Notes under the pieces: generated by a model | Told to the model about the DNA's origin: nothing | The model's database searches: none | What the model saw: the letters and a program-made list of their open reading frames with translations, nothing else | Origin: Azonexaceae bacterium | Lineage (GTDB): Bacteria; Pseudomonadota; Gammaproteobacteria; Burkholderiales; Rhodocyclaceae | Length of the DNA: 51,835 nucleotides | NCBI GenBank assembly: GCA_009469665.1 | Contig: SSTB01000144.1 | Location: 1 to 51,835 of the forward strand | Reading direction: 5' to 3' | Shown here: positions 1 through 7,926 of the stretch, piece after piece | How positions within the stretch are numbered: the first letter of the stretch is position 1 | Layout: each line of letters starts with the position of its first letter | Made by a program: the position numbers and the translations under genes

Positions 1-92
1 TCCTTTTCCGCCAGGGCGGGGAGGTGCAGGCTGATGAGGGCGCCGGCGAGGAATCCGCCCAGGGCCAAGGAGATGGTTTTGACTTTGCTCAT
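1..92 (-). CDS. S41-family C-terminal processing peptidase, N-terminal fragment
   Basis: Only the first 30 codons are inside the window; the gene runs off the left edge. The translation begins MSKVKTISLALGGFLAGALI and continues to a SLHLPALAEK-like segment, a membrane-anchor/signal region typical of the CtpA/Prc periplasmic serine peptidases of Betaproteobacteria. The ATG overlaps the TGA stop of the upstream envC gene (ATGA at 89-92), which points to translational coupling. envC followed by an S41 peptidase is a common pairing and fits a joint role in peptidoglycan remodelling. The catalytic region is not visible, so the family call rests on the leader and the neighbour. Confidence 0.6.
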   Translation of the reverse strand, partial: MSKVKTISLALGGFLAGALISLHLPALAEK

Positions 93-1453
93 TTCAAACT
101 GGCCCATTTCATGGGGTCTATGGGCTGCCCCTGATGACGAAGCTCGAAGTATAAACCGGAATCCGGATTGCCCCCGCTGTTGCCCACGATGGCCACGGTT
201 TCGCCGCCGCGTACGCTTTCGCCCACCTGTTTGAGCAGGGAGTCGTTATTGCCGTAGATGGTCAGGTATGCGTCGCCGTGGTCGATGATGAGCAGATTGC
301 CGAAGCCCCGCATCCATTCAGAAAAGACGACTCTTCCTCCCGCCACGGCCTTCACGTCGGCGCCGCTGCTGGCGCGGATGAAGAGCCCCTTCCATGAACC
401 TCCACCTTCCCGGGCGGCGCCGAACCGCCCGGCCAGTGTGCCCCGCACCGGCAGGCGAAGGCTGCCCCGCAGGCGGGCGAAGGCGCCGCTGTTGGCCACG
501 GGTTCCAGACGGTTTTCCGCTTCCACTGCGCGGGTGGGCGGTGGCCGGGAGTTCTCCGCGGATGCGGGCGGGTCGGCCTCCCCCGGTGTCGGGCGAGCGC
601 GGGCCTGGCGAGCCGCTTGGGCCGCCCGCGCTTCCTGGGCGGCCCTGGCCTCCTGCGCTGCCTTGGCCGCCTGGGCCGCGAGCAGGCGGGAAAGGCGCTC
701 GACCAATTGGGTCATGCGTTTTTCGTTCTGCTCCAGGCTGCCGATTTCCTTGCGTTGCCGCTGGACGCGGTCGGCCACCTCGGCCAGGACCGCCTTGCGA
801 TCATTGCGTTGCTTCTGCAATTCCTGGTGCTGGCTCTTCTGTTCCGCCTCCACCTCCTCCAGGGCCTCGGCCTGTTCCCGGGCACTGGCCGCGAGGGATT
901 TCTTGCGTTCCAGGGTGGTCCCTATTTCCGCCACCAACTCCGCCCGGCTGCGGGCGATGGCCGCCAAGTAATGCAGATCCCGCGCCACCTGGTTGGGGTC
1001 GTCCCCGTTCAGGGCGATGTGGAGGGTATCCGGATTGCCGCGCAGGTACTGCCGGTAGAGGAGCTTTTCCAACTGCGCCTGCTGTTGGTTCAGGGTGGCC
1101 CCCAGTTCTTGCGATTGGCGCCCCAAGTCGTTCAGGCGGGCCTGAAGTTCGCCGCGCTGGTTGCCCAGGCGGTGCAGGCTGCGCTGGAGGTTTGAAATCT
1201 CCCGTTCCGATTCGCGCAGGCGGTCAGCGGCGTCGGCCCTGTTTTCCTCGTTGCTGGCGAGATCCTTGCGCAGGGCCTCGATGCGCCCGCGCAATTCCTG
1301 CAAATCCGCCTGGCGGTCGGCGATTTCCGGCGCGGCGACGGCGGGCGCGGCGAAGCGGCTCTTGGCTGGGCGGGGCCTGGCCTTCTGCTCGGCGGCGCCG
1401 GCGGGCAAAGCGAACGCCAGGGCGGCGGCGAGAGTGAAGACGGCGTAACGCAA
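89..1453 (-). CDS. envC: Murein hydrolase activator EnvC (degenerate LytM/M23 domain)
   Basis: A 454-residue periplasmic protein. Residues 1-21 form a signal peptide ending in an Ala-rich cleavage site. Residues about 45-265 are a long heptad-rich coiled coil (Leu, Glu, Arg, Gln). An Ala/Arg/Glu-rich linker follows, and a LytM/M23 fold occupies about 335-450. The zinc-binding residues of active M23 peptidases look lost: the usual HxxxD site reads WKGLFIR and the usual HLHFE site reads GLYFELR. This matches EnvC-type activators, which do not cut peptidoglycan but activate amidases AmiA/AmiB at the septum. The stop overlaps the next start (ATGA). Transcription diverges from the ArsR gene. Confidence 0.88.
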   Translation of the reverse strand: MRYAVFTLAAALAFALPAGAAEQKARPRPAKSRFAAPAVAAPEIADRQADLQELRGRIEALRKDLASNEENRADAADRLRESEREISNLQRSLHRLGNQRGELQARLNDLGRQSQELGATLNQQQAQLEKLLYRQYLRGNPDTLHIALNGDDPNQVARDLHYLAAIARSRAELVAEIGTTLERKKSLAASAREQAEALEEVEAEQKSQHQELQKQRNDRKAVLAEVADRVQRQRKEIGSLEQNEKRMTQLVERLSRLLAAQAAKAAQEARAAQEARAAQAARQARARPTPGEADPPASAENSRPPPTRAVEAENRLEPVANSGAFARLRGSLRLPVRGTLAGRFGAAREGGGSWKGLFIRASSGADVKAVAGGRVVFSEWMRGFGNLLIIDHGDAYLTIYGNNDSLLKQVGESVRGGETVAIVGNSGGNPDSGLYFELRHQGQPIDPMKWASLK

Positions 1454-1519
1454 GGGGAGGGAAGGCGGGATGCGTTCCGGAAAGCGCTTCGGAACGCAGG
1501 AAAGCTCTGTGCAAACGAT

Positions 1520-1538
1520 TTGACTATTTTATAATCAA
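1520..1538. promoter_or_regulatory. Candidate ArsR-family operator overlapping a -10 element
   Basis: A 19-bp dyad, TTGACTATTTTATAATCAA, pairs at 7 of 8 arm positions (TTGAcTAT with ATAaTCAA) around a 3-bp centre. It contains a perfect TATAAT (1530-1535) reading toward the ArsR gene, 29 bp before its start. ArsR/SmtB proteins are known to bind AT-rich dyads of this kind, so autoregulation is inferred. No convincing -35 was found. Confidence 0.5.
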
Positions 1539-1563
1539 CCCCCCAACCCCATAGAGGTTTTCC

Positions 1564-1881
1564 GTGGAAAAACCCGCTTTCAACCTGATGGACAAGCAGG
1601 AACACATCGAGACGGCAGCCCGAGCCCTTAAGGCCATCGCCCACCCTTTGCGGCTCAAGATTCTCTGCGTCCTCGGCGACCAGGAAGCCTGTGTCCAGGA
1701 AATCGTCGAGGCGGTCGGGACTTCGCAGAGCAACATTTCGCAGCACCTGGCCATCCTGCGTGAAAAGGACGTGCTCCTCACGCGCAAGGATGCCAACCGC
1801 GTCTATTACCGTGTCGGCGACGCCCGCATCCTTCAGCTCATCGGCATGATGCGCGAAGTGTTCTGCGGCGAAGACGATTGA
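1564..1881 (+). CDS. ArsR/SmtB-family transcriptional regulator, possible persulfide sensor
   Basis: A 105-residue winged-helix repressor. The core ALKAIAHPLRLKILCVLG and the recognition helix SQSNISQHLAILR are classic ArsR. The GTG start is chosen because AGAGG lies at 1553-1557, 6 bp upstream; the alternative ATG at 1588 has no such site. Cysteines fall at 35, 43 and 101. Cys35 and Cys101 are 66 residues apart, the same spacing as the reactive pair of the persulfide sensors SqrR (41/107) and BigR (42/108), known from those families. The next gene, a rhodanese, starts 11 bp after the stop, so a sulfur-responsive two-gene unit is inferred. Metal-binding CxC motifs typical of arsenic or cadmium sensors are not seen. 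Confidence 0.85.
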   Translation: MEKPAFNLMDKQEHIETAARALKAIAHPLRLKILCVLGDQEACVQEIVEAVGTSQSNISQHLAILREKDVLLTRKDANRVYYRVGDARILQLIGMMREVFCGEDD

Positions 1882-1892
1882 ACAAGGCAGCC

Positions 1893-2309
1893 ATGGAATT
1901 CATCAATCAGAACATTCTTCTCATCGGTGTCGTCGTCACCAGCGGCCTCGCCCTCGCCTGGCAGTTCCTGGCCAAGAACGCCGCTGGCCTCAATCCCGCC
2001 CAGGTCACCCTGCTCATCAACCGGGAGGACGCCGTGGTCGTCGATGTGCGTGAAGCCGACGAGTTCGCCTCCGGCCACCTGCCGGAAGCACGCCACATCC
2101 CAGCCGGCAAGCTCGCTGAACGCCTGGGCGAAATCGAAAAATTCAAGGAGCGCCCGGTTATTCTCTGTTGCGCCTCCGGCATCCGTTCGGCCAAGGCCTG
2201 CGGTGAACTGAAGAAGGCTGGCTTCGCCCGTCCCTACAGCCTCGATGGCGGATTCGACTCCTGGCGCCAGGCGGGCCTGCCGGTGAAGAAGGGCAGCCGC
2301 GGCAAGTGA
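1893..2309 (+). CDS. Membrane-anchored single-domain rhodanese
   Basis: A 138-residue protein with one N-terminal transmembrane segment (about 7-24) and a rhodanese domain (about 36-135). The active-site loop CASGIR has the catalytic cysteine at residue 93, preceded by another cysteine at 92. DVREADEFASGHLPEA is the conserved CH2-type motif. Such enzymes transfer sulfane sulfur to thiols or cyanide. ATG 1893 is preferred because the membrane segment then starts at the usual distance; a TTG at 1878 overlapping the ArsR stop would add five residues. It lies directly after the ArsR regulator and before grxC and secB. Confidence 0.88.
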   Translation: MEFINQNILLIGVVVTSGLALAWQFLAKNAAGLNPAQVTLLINREDAVVVDVREADEFASGHLPEARHIPAGKLAERLGEIEKFKERPVILCCASGIRSAKACGELKKAGFARPYSLDGGFDSWRQAGLPVKKGSRGK

Positions 2310-2355
2310 TCGCCTTGCTGCGACAGACCCCCTCGGGTTTCCCGGCTCCCCGGCC

Positions 2356-2625
2356 ATGAAGCCCCGCGTCCTCATGTACACCACCGCGGTGTGCCCCTAC
2401 TGCATCCGTGCCAAGCAGTTGCTGGCCGCCCGGGGGGTCAGCGCAATCGACGAGGTGCGGGTGGACCTCGATCCCCAGCGGCGGGATGAAATGATGCAGA
2501 AAACACAACGCCGTACCGTTCCCCAAATCTACATCGGCGACACCCACGTCGGCGGTTGCGACGACCTCGTCGCCCTCGACGCCGCGGGCGGGCTGATGCC
2601 TTTGCTCCAGGGCGACAACGCCTGA
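2356..2625 (+). CDS. grxC: Glutaredoxin 3
   Basis: An 89-residue thioredoxin-fold protein with the dithiol active site CPYC (Cys13, Cys16), the cis-Pro TVPQIYIG segment and the glutathione-binding GGCDD turn. It reduces protein and glutathione mixed disulfides in the cytoplasm. Length is normal for GrxC. It sits 46 bp after the rhodanese and 28 bp before secB; grxC-secB adjacency is common in proteobacteria. Confidence 0.95.
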   Translation: MKPRVLMYTTAVCPYCIRAKQLLAARGVSAIDEVRVDLDPQRRDEMMQKTQRRTVPQIYIGDTHVGGCDDLVALDAAGGLMPLLQGDNA

Positions 2626-2653
2626 ATCCCTTTACTCAAACCGAAAGACCATC

Positions 2654-3121
2654 ATGGATCAGAATCAGCAGCCGGTGTTCAGCATCGAAAAACTCTACGT
2701 CAAGGATCTCTCCGTCGAGGTGCCCAATGCCCCCCAGATCTACCTCGAACGCGAAGCCCCCAAGGTCGAGATTACGCTCAACACCCAAGGCACCGGCGTC
2801 GGCGACGGCGTCTTTGAGGTGGTCCTGACGGTCACCGTCACCGCCAAGCTGGAAGACAAGACCGTCTTCCTGGTCGAAGTCGGCCAGGCCGGCATCTTCC
2901 GCATCCAGAACGTGCCCAACGAGCAGATCGAGCCCCTCATCGCCATCGCCTGCCCTAACATCCTCTATCCCTACGCCCGCGAAGCGGTCTCCGACGCCGT
3001 CACCCGCGCCGGCTTCAACGCCATTGTCCTGCAGCCGGTCAATTTCGAAGCCATGTACATGGCCCGCATGCAACAGCAGCAGGCCGAACAGGGCGCCACC
3101 CCGACCGCCCCGGTGCAATAA
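2654..3121 (+). CDS. secB: Protein-export chaperone SecB
   Basis: A 155-residue SecB of ordinary length, recognised from the conserved FSIEKLYVKDLSVEVPNAP start and the FPYAR-like segment (here LYPYAREAVSDAVTRAGF). It keeps preproteins unfolded and delivers them to SecA as a homotetramer. It follows grxC and leads into the SH3-domain protein gene with a 3-bp gap. Confidence 0.97.
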   Translation: MDQNQQPVFSIEKLYVKDLSVEVPNAPQIYLEREAPKVEITLNTQGTGVGDGVFEVVLTVTVTAKLEDKTVFLVEVGQAGIFRIQNVPNEQIEPLIAIACPNILYPYAREAVSDAVTRAGFNAIVLQPVNFEAMYMARMQQQQAEQGATPTAPVQ

Positions 3122-3124
3122 GCC

Positions 3125-3568
3125 ATGGCCGTCCGCATCACCGCCGCCCTTGGGGTGCTCCTGGCCGCCGCACTGCCGGCGTACGCCGTCGAGTACCGGT
3201 CCATCGAGGCCCCGGTGGCGGTGATGTACGACGCCCCCTCGCAGAAGGGCAAGAAGCTTTACCTCATCCGCCGCCACGCTCCCGTGGAGATCGTCGTCCT
3301 GCTGGAAGGCTGGACCAAGGTTCGGGACGCCGAAGGCAGCCTCGCCTGGGTCGAGAACAAGGCCCTGGGCGAACGGCGCACGGTGATCGTGACCTCGCCT
3401 CGGGCCGAAATCCGCCAGTCCGACAAACCGGAAGCCCCCCTGGTCTTCGAAGCCGAAAAATGGGTTGCCCTGGATTACCTGGAACCCGCTGCGGCCGGCT
3501 GGATCAAGGTCCGCCACAAGGACGGCGCCGGCGGCTTCGTGCGCAGCACCCAGGTCTGGGGCTACTGA
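3125..3568 (+). CDS. Secreted SH3-like domain protein
   Basis: A 147-residue protein with a signal peptide (about 1-21, ending in an AYA site) and two bacterial SH3-like repeats. Segments [16 protein letters not shown] and [24 protein letters not shown] are typical of the first repeat, and [15 protein letters not shown] of the second. Such domains usually bind cell-wall material; no enzyme domain is attached. It lies between secB and gpsA on the same strand, with 3 and 13 bp gaps, so it is probably co-transcribed. Exact function unknown. Confidence 0.8.
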   Translation: MAVRITAALGVLLAAALPAYAVEYRSIEAPVAVMYDAPSQKGKKLYLIRRHAPVEIVVLLEGWTKVRDAEGSLAWVENKALGERRTVIVTSPRAEIRQSDKPEAPLVFEAEKWVALDYLEPAAAGWIKVRHKDGAGGFVRSTQVWGY

Positions 3569-3581
3569 TGTTGTTAACAGC

Positions 3582-4571
3582 ATGAACCTCGCCGTCCTCG
3601 CCGCCGGTGCCTGGGGCACCGCCCTGGCCATCGCCTTCGCAGGGCGCCATCGCGTCACCCTCTGGAGCCGCGAAGAGGACGTCGCCGCCGATCTCCTCGC
3701 CCGGCGCGAGAACCGGCGCTTTCTCCCCGGCTACCCGCTGCCCGAGTCCATCGCCGTCGCAACCGACCTCGCCCGGGCCGTCGCCGACGCCGAACTCATC
3801 GTCGTCGCCACCCCCATCGCCGGCCTGCGCGGCACCGCCGAAGCCTTGGCCGCCCTGGCCTGCGCTGTGCCCCTGGTCTGGGTGTGCAAGGGCTTCGAAG
3901 CCGGCAGCGGCCGCCTGCCCCACCAGGTGGTCGCCGAAGTGCTGGGCGAGGACTTCGTCTGCGGCGTCCTCTCCGGCCCCAGTTTCGCTGAGGAAGTCGC
4001 CGCCGGTCAGCCCACCGCCGTCGCCCTTGCCGCCAGGGACTTTGACTTTGCCCGCCGCAGCGCGCGGGAACTCCACACCGCCCGCCTGCGCCTCTACGCC
4101 AACGATGATCTGGTCGGCGTCGAAGTCGGTGGCGCAGTCAAGAACGTGCTGGCCATCGCTACCGGCGTCTGCGACGGTCTCGGCCTCGGGCTCAATTCCC
4201 GCGCGGCGCTCATGACCCGCGGCCTGGCCGAAATCGCCCGCCTGGGCCTCGCCCTCGGCGCTCGTCGCGAAACCTTTCTAGGCCTCGCCGGCATGGGCGA
4301 CCTCATTCTCACCTGCACCGGCGACCTCTCCCGCAATCGCCGCGTCGGCCTGGGCCTCGCCCAGGGCAAGACCCTGGCGGAAATCCTCGCCGAACTCGGC
4401 CACGTCGCCGAAGGCGTCTACACCGCCCGGGAAGTCGCCCGACTGGCCTCCGAACTGGCCATCGACATGCCCATCTCCACCGCCGTGGCCGCCGTCCTCG
4501 ACGGCAAGCTCTCCGCCCGCGGCGCCCTGGAGCAACTCATGGCGCGGGATCCCAAGGAAGAAATCGCCTGA
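3582..4571 (+). CDS. gpsA: NAD(P)-dependent glycerol-3-phosphate dehydrogenase
   Basis: A 329-residue enzyme reducing dihydroxyacetone phosphate to sn-glycerol 3-phosphate for phospholipid synthesis. The Rossmann turn reads [10 protein letters not shown], where the family normally has [10 protein letters not shown], so the first glycine is alanine. The catalytic region [13 protein letters not shown] and the substrate region [22 protein letters not shown] are intact. The ATG at 3582 places the nucleotide-binding strand directly at the N-terminus, as in the family; an upstream in-frame extension is not needed. Confidence 0.95.
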   Translation: MNLAVLAAGAWGTALAIAFAGRHRVTLWSREEDVAADLLARRENRRFLPGYPLPESIAVATDLARAVADAELIVVATPIAGLRGTAEALAALACAVPLVWVCKGFEAGSGRLPHQVVAEVLGEDFVCGVLSGPSFAEEVAAGQPTAVALAARDFDFARRSARELHTARLRLYANDDLVGVEVGGAVKNVLAIATGVCDGLGLGLNSRAALMTRGLAEIARLGLALGARRETFLGLAGMGDLILTCTGDLSRNRRVGLGLAQGKTLAEILAELGHVAEGVYTAREVARLASELAIDMPISTAVAAVLDGKLSARGALEQLMARDPKEEIA

Positions 4572-4610
4572 CTCGCAACAGCGCCGTGGCAGGGTAGTGC
4601 CCGCCGTCGA

Positions 4611-5510
4611 TCAGTTTCCTGCCCCGGATTCATCCTGCCTCATGCCTTGGCTCAGGTGCCTGGCGAGAAATTCCCCGATCCGCGCCTCGTAGGCGGCGGG
4701 GTCGTGGGTGTGCAGGTCCACATGGGCTGCGCCCTCGACGCGCCACAATTCCTTGGGTGCGGCCGCGGCGGCGAAGAGGCGCTCGGTCTCCCCCCAGGGC
4801 GTGTGCCGGTCTTCGCTGCCCGAGGCGATGAGGACGGGGGCCTGGAGCCCCGCGATTGCCGACACCGGTTGCAGCGCCTCGGGAGGAATGTCCAGGCGCA
4901 GGGGCAATTGCCATAGCAGTAGAGGCGCGAGCAGCCTGCCGGCGGGGCCGATGTGTAGGGCGAGGCGGTTGGCGACGGCTTCTTCGATGGTGGGGTAGAG
5001 GGATTCCAGGACGACGGCGGCCGGCGGCGGCTGCGGATGGACGAGGACGGTGGCCGCCGCGCCCAGGGAAACGCCGATTATCGCCACAGGCTCTCCCGGC
5101 AAGCGCTGGCGCAGAAAGACGAGGGCTGCCTGGACGCCGGCGCCTTCCCGGGCGCCGAAAGTGATGCGCTCCCCCGGGCTTTCGCCGTGGGCCTGCTGGT
5201 CGATCGCCAGGGTGGCGTAGCCCGAGCGGGCCAGGAAACGGGCGCGGGCGAGCATTTGACGGCGGTCCGAGCGCACGCCGTGGAGCAGCAGCACCGCCCC
5301 GCGGCCCGGCTGACCGGCGCTGAGCCAGCCCACGAGGGGGGCGCCCCCGGGCACGGGGATCGTCACCGTGCGGGCCGGGAAATTCGGTGGGGGCGGGCCG
5401 ACGGGGCGCTTGGCGGGGCGGCTGAGGACTTCTCCCGCCGCCACCAGGGCCAGGGCAACCCCGGTCAGGAGACCGATGGACAGGCCGAGACGCCAGCCGC
5501 GCCGGATCAT
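4611..5510 (-). CDS. Membrane-anchored alpha/beta hydrolase
   Basis: A 299-residue protein with an N-terminal membrane segment (about 8-26) followed by an alpha/beta hydrolase domain. The nucleophile elbow GVSLG places Ser148, with Asp234 (GSEDRHTP) and His263 (GAAHVDL) completing a plausible triad; HGVRSDRRQM is the oxyanion-side loop. Similar to the YqkD/FrsA-like hydrolases of unknown substrate. The start is set at the ATG overlapping the trmL stop (ATGA at 5507-5510), because everything upstream in this frame is trmL read out of frame. Confidence 0.82.
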   Translation of the reverse strand: MIRRGWRLGLSIGLLTGVALALVAAGEVLSRPAKRPVGPPPPNFPARTVTIPVPGGAPLVGWLSAGQPGRGAVLLLHGVRSDRRQMLARARFLARSGYATLAIDQQAHGESPGERITFGAREGAGVQAALVFLRQRLPGEPVAIIGVSLGAAATVLVHPQPPPAAVVLESLYPTIEEAVANRLALHIGPAGRLLAPLLLWQLPLRLDIPPEALQPVSAIAGLQAPVLIASGSEDRHTPWGETERLFAAAAAPKELWRVEGAAHVDLHTHDPAAYEARIGEFLARHLSQGMRQDESGAGN

Positions 5511-5998
5511 CGCACAAAGCCGGCGGGCGGGGGGGCGCCGAGGGGGGCGAAACCGTTCTGCCGCCAGGCTTCGAAGACCGTGACGGCGACGGCGTTGGAA
5601 AGATTGAGGCTGCGCTGGCCCGGGCGCATGGGCAGGCGCAGGCGGTGCTGGGCCGGGAAGGTGTCGAGGACATCCGTCGGCAGCCCTGCGGTCTCGCAGC
5701 CGAACACGAAGGCGTCGCCCGGGCGCAGGGCCAGGTCGAAGGGGCTGCGCTCGCCGCGGGTGCTCATGGCGAACAGGCGCCGGCCGGCCAGGGCCGTGGC
5801 GCAGGCCGACCAGTCCGGGTGGCGCAGGACGCGGGCGGTTTCGTGGTAGTCGAGCCCCGCCCGGCGCAGGGCCTTGTCGCTGAAATCGAAGCCCAGGGGT
5901 TCGACCAGGTGCAATTCGGCGCCGGTGTTGGCGCACAGGCGGATGACGTTGCCCGTGTTGGGCGGGATTTCAGGATGGACGAGGACGACGGCGAACAC
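5507..5998 (-). CDS. trmL: tRNA (cytidine(34)-2'-O)-methyltransferase TrmL
   Basis: A 163-residue SPOUT methyltransferase (YibK type). It starts MFAVVLVHPEIPPNTGNVIR, contains the motif FGCETAGLP and ends with the knotted SAM site LPMRPGQRSLNLSNAVAVTV. It methylates the ribose at wobble position 34 of certain leucine tRNAs. The family usually has FGPE/FGSET in motif 2, here FGCET. It diverges from mshE, and in many Betaproteobacteria the next genes would be comF and bioC; here the MSHA locus intervenes. Confidence 0.93.
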   Translation of the reverse strand: MFAVVLVHPEIPPNTGNVIRLCANTGAELHLVEPLGFDFSDKALRRAGLDYHETARVLRHPDWSACATALAGRRLFAMSTRGERSPFDLALRPGDAFVFGCETAGLPTDVLDTFPAQHRLRLPMRPGQRSLNLSNAVAVTVFEAWRQNGFAPLGAPPPAGFVR

Positions 5999-6044
5999 TT
6001 GTCAGCGTGGGGGAAAAGGGGTAAGTTCCGCTCAAGTAAAAATA

Positions 6045-6067
6045 TCGTTAATTCAGGGTATTAACGA
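6045..6067. promoter_or_regulatory. Inverted repeat upstream of mshE, candidate operator
   Basis: Perfect 8-bp arms TCGTTAAT (6045-6052) and ATTAACGA (6060-6067) flank a 7-bp spacer in the short AT-rich gap between divergent trmL and mshE. The 3' arm ends 28 bp before the mshE start. No regulator is identified; it is the only strong dyad in the only promoter-like gap ahead of the locus. Confidence 0.4.
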
Positions 6068-6095
6068 AAACTCTTAAGGTGGGTTGGAGGAGGGG

Positions 6096-7805
6096 ATGCC
6101 GGCACCGCAGAAGGTTCGCCTCGGCGATCTGTTGATTCAGCAGGGCCTGCTCACGGAAGAGCAGCTCAAGCTTGCCCTCGACCGGCAACGTGCCACCGGA
6201 CGCAAGCTGGGACGCATTTTCGTCGAAAGCGGCTACGTGACGGAAGAGGGTATTTCCCAGGCCCTGGCGCGACAGTTGCGCATTCCCTTCCTCGATCTGC
6301 GTAGTTTCACGCCCAAGCCGGACCTGATTCGGCTGCTGCCCGAAGCCCAGGCCCGCCGCTTCCGCGCCCTTGTGCTGGACGAGCCGGGCTCCGGCCTTCT
6401 GCGGGTGGGCTTGTCCGACCCCACCGACCTGCAGGCCTACGACGAGATCAGCCGGGTGGTCAAACGCGAGATCGAACTCGCGGTGGTCACCGAGTCGCAA
6501 CTCCTGGCGATGATCGACCGGGTCTATCACCGGGGCGAGCAGATCACCGGGCTGGCCAAGGAACTGACCGCGGAACTGGGCGACGTGCCGGTGGAATTCG
6601 GCGACCTCCTGGGCCTTACCCAAGGGGCCGAAGACGCGCCGGTGGTCAAGCTGTTGCAGACCGTGTTCGAGGAGGCCATGCGCCTGCGGGCCTCGGACAT
6701 CCACTTCGAACCCCAGGAAAAGGGGCTGCGCATCCGTTTCCGCATCGACGGCGTGCTGCACGTGCAGACCGAGGCGGACGCCAAGATCGCCAGCGCCGTC
6801 ACCCTGCGCCTGAAGCTCATGTCGGGCCTCGATATTTCGGAAAAGCGCCTGCCCCAGGACGGCCGCTTCAACATCAAGGTGCGCGGCACCCCGGTGGATG
6901 TGCGTATCTCGACCCTGCCTGGCCAGTACGGCGAGTCGGTGGTCATGCGGCTGCTCAACCAGAACACCGGCCTCTTGTCCCTCGACCGCATCGGCATGGC
7001 GCCGCGGGTGCTGGAGCGCTTTCGCCATGCGCTCACCCGGCCCAGCGGCATGGTCCTGGTCACCGGCCCCACCGGTTCCGGCAAGACCACTACCCTCTAC
7101 GCCGCCCTGAACGAGCTGAACAGTACGGAAAAGAAGGTCATCACCGTGGAAGACCCGGTGGAATACCGCCTCCCCGGCCTCAACCAGGTACAGGTGCACG
7201 AAAAGATCGACCTCACCTTCTCCCGCGTCCTGCGCACCGTGCTGCGCCAGGATCCGGACATCGTCCTGATCGGCGAAATGCGCGACCAGGAGACGGCGGA
7301 AATCGGCATGCGGGCCGCCATGACCGGCCACCTGGTGCTGTCCACCCTGCACACCAACGACGCCATCACCACGCCCATCCGCCTGCTGGACATGGGCGTG
7401 CCGCGTTACATGGTCGCCCTCTCGGTGCATATGGTTCTGGCCCAGCGCCTGGTGCGGGTCATCTGCGGCAATTGCCAGGAGCCCTACACCCCGACCCCCG
7501 GCGAACACGAGTGGCTGCGCTACGAACTGGGCGACGGCGTCGATGCCCGCGCCTACGTCCATGGCCGCGGCTGCAGCCATTGCAGCGGTACCGGTTACCA
7601 GGGGCGCATCGGCGTGTATGAATTCCTGGAAATGAGCGGCGAACTGGTCGAAGCCCTCAATCACGAAGACCCCGGAGTCTTCATGCAGGCCGCCCGCCGC
7701 CAGATGGCCGGCGAAACCCTGCGGCGCGACGCGGTGCGCCTGGTGGTCGAAGGCCGCACCACGGTGGCCGAAGCCATGCGCATCAGCAACCAGTTCGAAG
7801 ACTGA
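6096..7805 (+). CDS. mshE: MSHA pilus assembly ATPase MshE
   Basis: A 569-residue GspE/PulE-type secretion ATPase that powers pilus extension. The N-terminus carries two 24-residue motifs at about 8-31 and 37-60 separated by five residues (RLGDLL...G..., ending in Gln; then KLGRIF...G..., ending in Gln). This is the arrangement described for the c-di-GMP-binding MshEN domain. The ATPase core has Walker A GPTGSGKTTTL (about 324), Asp box, Walker B LIGEMRDQETAEI, and a C-terminal zinc motif (CGNC...CSHC). ATG 6096 follows GGAGG at 6086-6090; a TTG at 6084 would add four residues. The TGA stop is the first base triplet of a repeat element. Confidence 0.92.
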   Translation: MPAPQKVRLGDLLIQQGLLTEEQLKLALDRQRATGRKLGRIFVESGYVTEEGISQALARQLRIPFLDLRSFTPKPDLIRLLPEAQARRFRALVLDEPGSGLLRVGLSDPTDLQAYDEISRVVKREIELAVVTESQLLAMIDRVYHRGEQITGLAKELTAELGDVPVEFGDLLGLTQGAEDAPVVKLLQTVFEEAMRLRASDIHFEPQEKGLRIRFRIDGVLHVQTEADAKIASAVTLRLKLMSGLDISEKRLPQDGRFNIKVRGTPVDVRISTLPGQYGESVVMRLLNQNTGLLSLDRIGMAPRVLERFRHALTRPSGMVLVTGPTGSGKTTTLYAALNELNSTEKKVITVEDPVEYRLPGLNQVQVHEKIDLTFSRVLRTVLRQDPDIVLIGEMRDQETAEIGMRAAMTGHLVLSTLHTNDAITTPIRLLDMGVPRYMVALSVHMVLAQRLVRVICGNCQEPYTPTPGEHEWLRYELGDGVDARAYVHGRGCSHCSGTGYQGRIGVYEFLEMSGELVEALNHEDPGVFMQAARRQMAGETLRRDAVRLVVEGRTTVAEAMRISNQFED

Positions 7806-7864
7806 GAGCCTGTGAAAATTCCCTTCGCCCCCGTTCAGGCGCGCCCCGGAAAAGGACAGGCGCT
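7805..7864. repeat. 60-bp deletion derivative of the 162-bp inverted-repeat element
   Basis: The left end AGAGCCTGTGAAAATT is identical to the left terminus of the full copy at 11406, and the right end GCGCCCCGGAAAAGGACAGG continuing to CGCT resembles that copy's right terminus. The interior is lost. The element begins inside the mshE TGA stop codon and fills half of the mshE-mshG gap. Identified by reading against the copies at 11406 and 22032. Confidence 0.65.
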
Positions 7865-7926
7865 GACGCCTGGCCCCCTCGCCTCCCTGGCCGCCGCCGG
7901 GCTTCCCTGCCGGCGGGAGCCCTGAC

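Noticed and set aside
4611..5936. A 441-codon open frame suggesting a longer hydrolase
   Set aside because: Its first 142 codons are trmL read in another frame and have no family similarity; the hydrolase starts at 5510 with an ATGA overlap.
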